Origin: Bacteroidota bacterium
GTDB lineage: Bacteria > Bacteroidota > Bacteroidia > Sphingobacteriales > Sphingobacteriaceae
Reading direction: 5' to 3'
DNA length: 16,708 nt
NCBI GenBank assembly: GCA_013286985.1
Contig: JABDEQ010000058.1
Location: 241 to 16,948, forward strand
Of the stretch, positions 1-6,142 are shown piece by piece; position 1 is the stretch's first letter, and each line of letters opens with the position of its first letter. A program made the translations under genes and the position numbers. The notes beneath the pieces are model-generated. The model searched no databases. It was not told the origin of the DNA and saw nothing but the letters and a program-made list of their open reading frames with translations.

Positions 1-22
1 TAATTAATGTAATTTTTTTCAT
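1..22 (-). CDS. Start of a probable SusD/RagB-like lipoprotein gene (partial)
   Basis: Only seven codons are inside the window. Reading leftward from base 22 they give MKKITLI, a typical beginning of an exported protein signal peptide. The ATG lies 10 bases after the stop of the SusC-like gene and is preceded by a purine-rich AAAGAGAG that could serve as a ribosome binding site. In Bacteroidota the gene directly downstream of a susC homologue is almost always the SusD-like surface lipoprotein that caps the SusC channel and binds substrate, so that identity is inferred from position. Nothing in the seven codons themselves proves the family, and no lipobox is visible yet. Confidence 0.6.
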
Positions 23-32
23 CTCTCTTTAA

Positions 33-3000
33 TTAAAATGTTACTTGTACGTTACCGCCAAATACTCTGCTACTTGGTAATTGTAAATTCTGGATACCTG
101 TACCATTGCTATTGCTAGCAGCGCCATCTAACTGAGGATCACCCCACTGATTGCTCTTTGGTAAAAACATAAACAGGTTTCTTCCTGTTAAAGAAAACGT
201 TAAACCTTTTATAAATTTGGTGTTTTTTACAAACTGGTTCAAATTAAATGAAAGGTCGGCTTCGCGGATGCTCCAAAATGCAGCACTTGTTACATACGGG
301 CTACCTACGTTAACCGGGTAAGTTGACCAATATTCCCAACCGCCTTTAAAGATAGGAGTTGTATTTTGTGCATAAACAGGTGCAGAAGCTGTACCTGTAT
401 TAACCACAGACCCAGGATAAATAAATATCTGACGACCGGCAGAAGCTGATACAGCAGAAGAACCTGCAAAGTCCATAATTGAACCTGTAGTATTGTAAAG
501 CACACTTCCTGAACGATACTCTGCAACTACAGTAAGCGTTACAAACTTGTAGCTAACTGAAGAGTTTAAACCCAAATTGTATTTTGGAGATGTACGGCCT
601 GCGTCAACCAGGTTAGGGTTAACTTCAGGTGTACCATTGTTCGGGTTAACAACTACGTTGCCCTGAGGATCACGTAAATAATCTTTAATATATAATTGCG
701 GATAAGCCTGACCTACCTGAGCGTAAACACCACCTATGGTAGCACCATTTGTATTAGTAGCTGTGCTTAATAATAATCTGCTTACACCCGGAAGTAAAGA
801 AACAACTTTTGAATCGTTGATTGCAAAGTTACCTCCAACAGTCCATCCTACGCTTGTTGGCGATTTAGGGAACACAATTGCCTGTGCACTGAATTCCTCA
901 CCGTATGAATCAATCTCACCAGCGTTTAATACCTCGTTAGTATAACCGGTAGTTGGAGAAACAGAAACATCTAAAGTTTGGTTACGACTCTTTTGGTAAT
1001 AATAATCAGCGGTTAAATGTAACCTGTCTTTAAATAACCCCAGCTCTGTACCAAACTCACGTTCTGAAATAATTTCAGGAACTAAGCCCGGGCTGTAGCT
1101 TGTTGTGTTAAGGGACAATGCACCTGTACCACCGTAAGGGAAACCATTGGTTACGTTGTAGGTGTTGTTAATACTATACGGAGATACCGAAACGTTACCT
1201 ACACGGCTAAAGTCGGCAGTCAGTTTCCAGAAATCAAGGATGTCATTATTCTTTAAGCCAGGGATAACCTCGGTTGGAATAAACGAACCTTTAATTGAAG
1301 GATAGTAGAAAGACTGGTGTGCTGCAGATAAACGGCTATCGCGATCATTTCTTAAAGTTCCTTCTAAAGTTGCAAAGCCTTTATAAGAGATTGTTGCGTC
1401 AGCAAAAAACGCAACCTGGCGGATAGTAGCATTTGCCTGGTATAAGGTTGGTGAACCTGTAATAGTATTGGTATTAAAGAAACCAGGTACCAATAAGCTA
1501 TTGCTGCTATCATAAATATAATCACCATTTTCTGAAAATATCTGGTTACCTAACAATAAGTTAGATTTGAAGTCATTGAAAAAGGTGTGATGAAAGTTTA
1601 ATAACGCAGTTCCTTCTAAACGAGAAAGGCCATTGTCACCTCCGTAGTTTGGACTAACACCGCTTTCATTTACAATGAAACCGCTACCATCGCCATAGGC
1701 AACAATATCATTGGTTCCACCTTTGATAACCGGGTTAAAATAATATTCGTTAACACCGCCTAATGCTTCTTGCGGAACTGTCATAGCATAATCTGACCAA
1801 TCTACATTGTTACGTGTAAATTTTTCACGGTAAGTACCGGTGTTGTCGTCAACGCGATAGCTGATATCCAACCATTTTGTTGGTGTTAAGGTCAGGTTTA
1901 AATTGCCCTGGAACTGATCTCTTGAAATATTTGTTCTTGAGTCATAAATAGCCAGGTAAGGGTTCCATGAGTAAGCTGAAAAATAGTTACTTGGGTTACC
2001 AGGTCCGGTAGGTGAAACATCCTGAAACTGTTTAATGTTTACATCAGCAGGAAACTGCAAAAGGTTACCATAAAAGCCGCCTCCGTCTGGTTCTGTTCCA
2101 TGCTCATCAATGGTTACCTTGGTATAGCTTGCAGAGAAGTCAACTTTAAATATACCATAAGTTTTGGCGCCACTAACGCGTGCGTTTGTTGTATTGCTTT
2201 TATCTTGCGGCGTAGTAAATGTTTGGTTAACATTTCTGGCAGATATGCCGAAGTTATTGGCAGCATCACCTTGTCTGAACGAGATATCATTTTGCTCGTT
2301 TACACCGGTAACGAAAAACGCCTCAATTGGGTTTTTCGATTGAGGAGAATATTTAGTAGTTAACTGCTCACCTGTAGGGCTGTTAATAGGTACACCTATA
2401 TTAACAGTTTGGCCATTAAATGCAGGGCCGTATTGCTGGTTTTCAAAAGGAACAAGCTCAGGTTGTGCAGTTAAAGGATTTACATAAGGATTACCTTCAC
2501 CACCGTACTGTCCGAAACCATTCTGGAATTTTGGAAAATTAGCAACATTGCTAAACTGTAATGAGTTTTGATAAACAATTACAGGTTTTGCATTGGCAGT
2601 TCCTTTTTTGGTAGTAATTACAATTGCACCATTTGATGCCTGAGAACCGTAAACCGCAGCAGCACCAGAACCTGGCAGTACGCTGGTTGATTCGATATCG
2701 TCAGGATTCAAATTCATTACAATTGATGATGGAACAACCGCACCATCTAATACGAACAAAGCCTGGTTATTACCGGCTAATGAGCGGCTACCACGCAGGT
2801 TAACACGTAAAGACGGATCAGCACTGTCATCAGTTTGCTGAATAACCAAACCCGCAACTTTACCGGTTAAACCATTGATAGGGTTAACAGGAGTAGTTTC
2901 GTTAAGGTCTTTTGAAGTAATTTGGGTAGCAACATAACCGGTTTCACGGTCAGATTTTTTAATACCCAAAGCGCCGGTTACCACAACCTCACCAAGCTGT

Positions 3001-3296
3001 TTGCTTGATAATACCAAAACAACTTTAATGTCGCCGGTGGTTGGTGTAACTGTTAATGTTTCATAACCTATGAAACTAAAGGAAAGGCTGGCTCCTTCGG
3101 GAACAGATAATGTAAACTTACCTGCTGTGTTGGTTTGGGTACCAACACTGGTCCCCTTTACCTTTACTGTTACTCCCGGAATGGGTAGGCCGTCTTCTTT
3201 GGCCGTAACCGTACCAGTAACTGTACGGTTTTGTGCAAATACCTGTGTAATGCATAACATCAGGAAACACAAACTTACTAGTAGAAGTTTTTTCAT
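33..3296 (-). CDS. SusC/RagA-family TonB-dependent outer-membrane transporter
   Basis: This 1087-residue protein is a TonB-dependent outer-membrane channel of the SusC/RagA type, which imports oligosaccharides, peptides or other large nutrients with a SusD partner. Residues 1-22 form a signal peptide ending FAQ. Residues about 25-95 are a carboxypeptidase-regulatory-like domain (VTGTV, PIPGVTVKVKGT, FIGYETLTV). A plug follows at about 100-235, with GEVVVTGALGIKK and the SusC hallmark GSGAAAVYGSQASNGAIVIT. The remainder is a beta-barrel ending in a terminal aromatic (VQVTF), as expected for outer-membrane insertion. Length is normal for the family. The likely SusD gene begins 10 bases downstream, so the two should be co-transcribed. 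No sigma/anti-sigma pair or STN domain is present here. Substrate cannot be told from the sequence. Confidence 0.95.
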   Translation of the reverse strand: MKKLLLVSLCFLMLCITQVFAQNRTVTGTVTAKEDGLPIPGVTVKVKGTSVGTQTNTAGKFTLSVPEGASLSFSFIGYETLTVTPTTGDIKVVLVLSSKQLGEVVVTGALGIKKSDRETGYVATQITSKDLNETTPVNPINGLTGKVAGLVIQQTDDSADPSLRVNLRGSRSLAGNNQALFVLDGAVVPSSIVMNLNPDDIESTSVLPGSGAAAVYGSQASNGAIVITTKKGTANAKPVIVYQNSLQFSNVANFPKFQNGFGQYGGEGNPYVNPLTAQPELVPFENQQYGPAFNGQTVNIGVPINSPTGEQLTTKYSPQSKNPIEAFFVTGVNEQNDISFRQGDAANNFGISARNVNQTFTTPQDKSNTTNARVSGAKTYGIFKVDFSASYTKVTIDEHGTEPDGGGFYGNLLQFPADVNIKQFQDVSPTGPGNPSNYFSAYSWNPYLAIYDSRTNISRDQFQGNLNLTLTPTKWLDISYRVDDNTGTYREKFTRNNVDWSDYAMTVPQEALGGVNEYYFNPVIKGGTNDIVAYGDGSGFIVNESGVSPNYGGDNGLSRLEGTALLNFHHTFFNDFKSNLLLGNQIFSENGDYIYDSSNSLLVPGFFNTNTITGSPTLYQANATIRQVAFFADATISYKGFATLEGTLRNDRDSRLSAAHQSFYYPSIKGSFIPTEVIPGLKNNDILDFWKLTADFSRVGNVSVSPYSINNTYNVTNGFPYGGTGALSLNTTSYSPGLVPEIISEREFGTELGLFKDRLHLTADYYYQKSRNQTLDVSVSPTTGYTNEVLNAGEIDSYGEEFSAQAIVFPKSPTSVGWTVGGNFAINDSKVVSLLPGVSRLLLSTATNTNGATIGGVYAQVGQAYPQLYIKDYLRDPQGNVVVNPNNGTPEVNPNLVDAGRTSPKYNLGLNSSVSYKFVTLTVVAEYRSGSVLYNTTGSIMDFAGSSAVSASAGRQIFIYPGSVVNTGTASAPVYAQNTTPIFKGGWEYWSTYPVNVGSPYVTSAAFWSIREADLSFNLNQFVKNTKFIKGLTFSLTGRNLFMFLPKSNQWGDPQLDGAASNSNGTGIQNLQLPSSRVFGGNVQVTF

Positions 3297-3335
3297 GTTT
3301 GTTAATAATAAGATCAGTTAATAGTTAATTAATCA

Positions 3336-3366
3336 TAAAAGTAGTGTTACGTTATCAAATTGTCAA
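3336..3366 (-). promoter_or_regulatory. Candidate promoter of the susC-like gene
   Basis: On the minus strand a TTG (3366-3364) is followed after 20 bases by TACTTTTA (3343-3336), one base off the Bacteroidota -7 consensus TAnnTTTG. The predicted start point would leave a leader of roughly 30-35 bases before the ATG at 3296. The match is partial and no transcription data are available, so this is a candidate only. Confidence 0.4.
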
Positions 3367-3375
3367 GCGAAAACT

Positions 3376-3403
3376 AAAAAAAAACTGCTTTTTTTTAAAA
3401 AAA
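3376..3403. other. A9 / T8 / A7 tract in the divergent intergenic region
   Basis: Nine A (3376-3384), the spacer CTGC, eight T (3389-3396) and seven A (3397-3403) follow each other. The A9 and T8 runs form an inverted repeat around CTGC. The tract lies between the susC and padR promoter candidates, just upstream of the first and about 40 bases upstream of the second. Such tracts are intrinsically curved and can act as UP-like elements or nucleoid-protein sites; either role is inference here. Confidence 0.4.
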
Positions 3404-3441
3404 GACAACTCTATACTACAAAAGTGATAATTTTAGTACTA

Positions 3442-3457
3442 TGTATTGCATAATACA
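3442..3457. promoter_or_regulatory. Inverted repeat, candidate PadR operator
   Basis: TGTATT and AATACA form a perfect 6-base inverted repeat around GCAT. It covers the TTG (3446-3448) proposed as the -33 element of the padR promoter. PadR-family repressors commonly bind inverted repeats of the ATGT...ACAT kind at their own promoters; here the arms read ATGT-N10-ACAA, with a spacer slightly longer than the usual eight bases. The position fits repression by promoter occlusion and autoregulation. Confidence 0.45.
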
Positions 3458-3477
3458 ATTTAAAACATATATCTTTG
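3446..3477 (+). promoter_or_regulatory. Candidate padR promoter, placed right against the start codon
   Basis: TTG (3446-3448), 21 bases, then TATCTTTG (3470-3477), a full match to the Bacteroidota -7 consensus TAnnTTTG. The padR ATG begins at 3482, only four bases after the -7 box, so transcription would start at or very near the initiation codon. There is no Shine-Dalgarno sequence. Either the mRNA is leaderless or the box is a chance match and the true promoter lies upstream. Confidence 0.45.
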
Positions 3478-3481
3478 TCTT

Positions 3482-3814
3482 ATGATTGTTGAAAATACAC
3501 AAACCCAAATGCGGAAAGGAATACTGGAGTATTGCATTCTTTCCATTATAGCTAAGGGCGAAACCTATGCTTCGGACATAATTGCCGAGCTTAAGAAAGC
3601 CCAACTGCTTGTAGTTGAGGGTACTTTGTATCCTTTACTAACCCGTTTAAAAAATAACGGACTACTCACTTATAACTGGGTTGAATCAACTTCGGGCCCC
3701 CCGCGAAAATATTACGTGCTATCTGACGAAGGCAGAAACGTGCTCGAACAATTAGACAAAACATGGGAAGAGCTTTCATTTGCAGTGCAAACCGCTATTG
3801 GAAACAGAAAATAA
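3482..3814 (+). CDS. PadR-family transcriptional regulator
   Basis: This 110-residue protein is a compact PadR-type winged-helix DNA-binding repressor. The N-terminal helix reads MRKGILEYCILSII, followed by the family pattern YASDIIAELKKAQ and the recognition-helix region EGTLYPLLTRLKNNGLL. The wing SGPPRKYYVLSDEG comes next, and a short C-terminal dimerisation helix ends the protein. Length is typical for the short (subfamily 2) PadR proteins. The start at 3482 is preferred over the Met at residue 10 because, as remembered, Bacteroidota homologues also begin with a short VENT-type leader before MRKG. It lies 22 bases upstream of the PspC-domain gene and almost certainly controls that operon and itself, probably through the inverted repeat at 3442-3457. 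The signal it senses is unknown. Confidence 0.93.
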   Translation: MIVENTQTQMRKGILEYCILSIIAKGETYASDIIAELKKAQLLVVEGTLYPLLTRLKNNGLLTYNWVESTSGPPRKYYVLSDEGRNVLEQLDKTWEELSFAVQTAIGNRK

Positions 3815-3836
3815 AACAACCTAAAATATTATTATC

Positions 3837-5504
3837 ATGAACAAAACTATCATCATAAATATAAACGGCATTGTTTTCCACATAGAGGAAGATGCCTACG
3901 AAGTGTTAAAAAATTACATGACTGATGTTAAGCGACACTTTTCGAGCTCGGCCGACAGTCTTGAAATCACCACCGATATTGAAAACCGGATTGCCGAAAT
4001 GTTTGCGGAAACACTGGCGCGCGAAAACAAACAGGTTATTGTTGAGCAGGACGTAAACAGCATAATTGAGCAAATGGGTACTGTGGCGGATTTTGAGTTT
4101 GCAGAAGATAACAACAAAGCTGATTCAACGACCCATACTTACACTACCGAAGGCCGAAGACTGTTTCGTGATCCGGATGATCATCTGGTTGGAGGTGTGT
4201 GCTCGGGCATAGCCAATTACTTTGATATTAATGCCGTTTGGATAAGGCTTGCATTTGCTCTGTCATTTGTCTTTGCCGGATCGGGCCTTATTCTGTACAT
4301 TATTTTATGGATAGTGGTACCCAAAGCCATTACCCGCGCCGACAGGATGGCCATGAAAGGCGAAAAGCAAAATCTGCAGGGCTTTAAAAAGAACTTTGAG
4401 GACGAATTAAGCGGTGTTAGGCAAAACCTTTCTAACTTCGGTAACGAGGCAAGGCCATTTGTTTATAAAGCCCGTGATTTTGCAGGCGATTTTTTCCATC
4501 ACCTGGGGATATTTTTAAGAGGGACCGGCCAGATCCTGGTAAAATTGGTTGGGGTATTTATTCTGTTAGTATGCATGAGCGTTATTATTTTTACTATAGT
4601 TGCCTTTATAGCTTTAGTAGCTTTTGGTCACTTCACTCCTTTCAATAATACGCCATTTAATTTATTAAGGCATAACCATGCCGATCTGGTTTATTCGGCA
4701 GCATTCCTGGTGGCATTTATTCCTTTATTAAGTATTATCCTGTTAACTCTAAAGGGGATATTTAATACAGGCTCTATTAACCGGTCAACTGGTTCAACCA
4801 TTTTGGTGGTTTGGTTATGTGCACTTGGAGTACTTATATTTTATAGTGCGCAAATGGCGGCCAATTTCAGGGAGTCGGCCCAGTTTACAGAAACATTGAA
4901 CATAAAACCCGAAAAAAGCGGCACCTATTATCTCAAGCTTAACGATTTAAAATATTTTACACACGATGACAGTACGCGGCTGGATATTAAAACCTTATCA
5001 CCAAACGTAAAAATTACCGATAATCCGTATGAATATAATGACTTTGATCATTTTGAGTACAGAAAGGTACATATCAATATAGAAAAAAGCGATGTTAACC
5101 AGCCCGTTATGGTTGAATCATACAGCGCAATGGGCCGCACTTACGGCGACGCTTTATTCAATGCACGTAACATTAAGTACATTTTTACCCAACAGGATTC
5201 TGTTTTAAAGTTTGATTACAGGCTTTATGCAAATGACGATGAGCTATGGCACAATGAAGAATTGTACATCACTTTAAAAATACCATTAAATACCAAACTG
5301 GTTATTGATGAAACCCTGATTAATATGGTTGCAGATATAGATATATACGGTTGCAAAAGAGATAATAAAAAAGAAAAGGAAACCTCGGCAACATTTATAA
5401 TGACCGATAACGGGTTACAATGTAAAGTTGATACGCTTGTTACTGCAAAACCAGATAGTGTTAAAAGCAAACAACCTGCTGATAGCGCGCAAAATGCACA
5501 ATAA
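3837..5504 (+). CDS. PspC-domain multi-spanning inner-membrane protein
   Basis: This 555-residue membrane protein carries a PspC domain, known from the phage-shock envelope-stress response. Residues 1-100 are soluble, with an acidic helical part and a short beta start (TIIININGIVFHIEEDAYEVL). The PspC domain spans about 107-165: RRLFRDPDDHLVGGVCSGIANYFDI (quoted in part: LVGGVCSGIANYFD), then a membrane helix ending LWIVVPKA. Further hydrophobic segments lie near residues 233-263, 284-306 and 320-338. The last 200 residues are soluble, rich in beta-like segments, and end in a hydrophilic tail. The protein is much longer than enterobacterial PspC (about 120 residues), but long PspC proteins next to PadR regulators are common in Bacteroidota. 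No PspA, PspB or PspF gene is in the window. A role in membrane-stress sensing is inferred from the domain. Confidence 0.9.
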   Translation: MNKTIIININGIVFHIEEDAYEVLKNYMTDVKRHFSSSADSLEITTDIENRIAEMFAETLARENKQVIVEQDVNSIIEQMGTVADFEFAEDNNKADSTTHTYTTEGRRLFRDPDDHLVGGVCSGIANYFDINAVWIRLAFALSFVFAGSGLILYIILWIVVPKAITRADRMAMKGEKQNLQGFKKNFEDELSGVRQNLSNFGNEARPFVYKARDFAGDFFHHLGIFLRGTGQILVKLVGVFILLVCMSVIIFTIVAFIALVAFGHFTPFNNTPFNLLRHNHADLVYSAAFLVAFIPLLSIILLTLKGIFNTGSINRSTGSTILVVWLCALGVLIFYSAQMAANFRESAQFTETLNIKPEKSGTYYLKLNDLKYFTHDDSTRLDIKTLSPNVKITDNPYEYNDFDHFEYRKVHINIEKSDVNQPVMVESYSAMGRTYGDALFNARNIKYIFTQQDSVLKFDYRLYANDDELWHNEELYITLKIPLNTKLVIDETLINMVADIDIYGCKRDNKKEKETSATFIMTDNGLQCKVDTLVTAKPDSVKSKQPADSAQNAQ

Positions 5505-5734
5505 TGAAAGTTGTTATTAAATATATGAGCCTGCTATTATTCAGCGGGCTCATATTACCTTTTTATAATTCCGGAATTCATAAATTATCAGGAGATGATC
5601 ATTTTAAAAAGAATTTGGTTACAAAAACCGGTACAATCCATACGCCTTGTAATACTGCGCCTGTCGCTGCGCTCTTTTTTAAAGAAATAGCCGGTAAACT
5701 CTTCCCTGTATTAAAAAATTTAAATAAGATGTAA
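5504..5734 (+). CDS. Small exported protein of unknown function
   Basis: A 76-codon gene whose ATG overlaps the last base of the preceding stop (TAATG), which indicates translational coupling with the PspC-domain gene. Residues 1-20 form a hydrophobic N-terminal segment (KYMSLLLFSGLILPFY) that could be a signal peptide or membrane anchor. The rest is short and polar to amphipathic, with one Cys (residue 49) and a C-terminal FKEIAGKLFPVLKNL helix. I do not recognise a family. The coupled start supports a real gene working with the PadR-PspC unit; the weak conservation signals mean it could also be a fast-evolving or decaying ORF. Confidence 0.6.
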   Translation: MKVVIKYMSLLLFSGLILPFYNSGIHKLSGDDHFKKNLVTKTGTIHTPCNTAPVAALFFKEIAGKLFPVLKNLNKM

Positions 5735-5823
5735 CCTTTCACCCTATCCGGGCATCTTATAGTCAACAATACACATTTCGGGGTTATAAATCAGGATCAT
5801 CTGAAAAAGATCATTCTGAAAAA

Positions 5824-5840
5824 AAGAGGGCAAGCCTCTT
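5824..5840. terminator. Hairpin after the PadR-PspC operon, weak terminator candidate
   Basis: AAGAGG (5824-5829) pairs with CCTCTT (5835-5840) around GCAAG. It lies about 90 bases past the stop of the small exported gene. On the plus strand it is followed by AGGGGATTTTT, so the U-run is displaced. On the minus strand the stem runs directly into seven T, which is the better terminator layout but faces no known minus-strand gene here. It may end the PadR-PspC transcript, with modest confidence. Confidence 0.3.
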
Positions 5841-5917
5841 AGGGGATTTTTGGGGGTAAAATTTTGTAAAGACTTAATAAGAAGACACACTACCTATTTA
5901 GTACAAATACAATAACA

Positions 5918-5937
5918 ATCCGGATTTAAATCTGGAT
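5918..5937. repeat. 20-base near-perfect palindrome, possible operator
   Basis: ATCCGGATTTAAATCTGGAT reads the same on both strands apart from a single mismatched pair (G5922 against T5933). It lies about 90 bases upstream of the phased direct repeat and about 205 bases upstream of the outer-membrane barrel gene. Its length and two-fold symmetry are those of a dimeric regulator site, but no cognate regulator can be named. Confidence 0.4.
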
Positions 5938-6028
5938 AAAATCCAAAACACATATTTAAACTATTAAAAAAAGAAGATCACTCTTCTAAAGGGCTTGCTA
6001 TTGCCCAAAAAAACATAATACAAACGGG

Positions 6029-6059
6029 CCGCTGGTCATCAAAACTTGTCCGCTGGTCA
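6029..6059 (+). promoter_or_regulatory. Direct repeat with 21-bp period, candidate LytTR-type binding site
   Basis: The 10-mer CCGCTGGTCA occurs at 6029-6038 and again, identical, at 6050-6059, separated by 11 bases. The 21-bp period puts both copies on the same face of the helix. LytTR-domain regulators (for example YpdB and AgrA) bind direct repeats of about 9-10 bases with an 11-13 base spacer, so the geometry fits that family closely. The repeat ends about six bases upstream of the promoter-like box at 6066-6096, the usual place for an activator. A LytTR regulator is encoded in this same window (12303-13016). That this protein is the one that binds here is inference. Confidence 0.6.
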
Positions 6060-6065
6060 AAAAAG

Positions 6066-6096
6066 TTTCTGCAAAAAATAAAACAACAAATCTTTG
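6066..6096 (+). promoter_or_regulatory. Candidate promoter of the outer-membrane barrel gene
   Basis: AATCTTTG (6089-6096), followed by C, differs from the -7 consensus TAnnTTTG by its first base. About 20 bases upstream is TTTCTG (6066-6071) in place of a clean TTG. The weak -33 element together with the direct repeat just upstream is what an activator-dependent promoter looks like. The predicted leader is about 40 bases. Confidence 0.4.
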
Positions 6097-6142
6097 CATC
6101 AAAATAAAAGGATATAAAAAACAAAACGCAATAAACTAAAAC

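Larger units (their letters stand above)
5735..6142. other. 408-base gene-free region with dense regulatory structure
   Basis: No convincing gene was found on either strand. The stretch is AT-rich and holds several small symmetrical elements: a hairpin at 5824-5840, a 20-base near-palindrome at 5918-5937, an AGAAGA/TCTTCT hairpin with a four-base loop at 5972-5987, a GGGC/GCCC hairpin at 5991-6006, the phased direct repeat at 6029-6059 and a promoter-like sequence at 6066-6096. The last 46 bases before the ATG at 6143 are A-rich and carry an AAAAGGA (6107-6112 area) but no well-spaced Shine-Dalgarno sequence. Confidence 0.6.

Noticed and set aside
736..945. Plus-strand open frame inside the susC-like gene
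   Set aside because: It lies wholly opposite a well-supported coding region, has no family features and no initiation signals. The same holds for the other short frames antisense to the large receptor genes.
5991..6006. GGGC/GCCC hairpin followed by a run of A as a terminator
   Set aside because: The stem is only four base pairs with an eight-base loop and no U-run on the plus strand. No gene reads into it from the other side.
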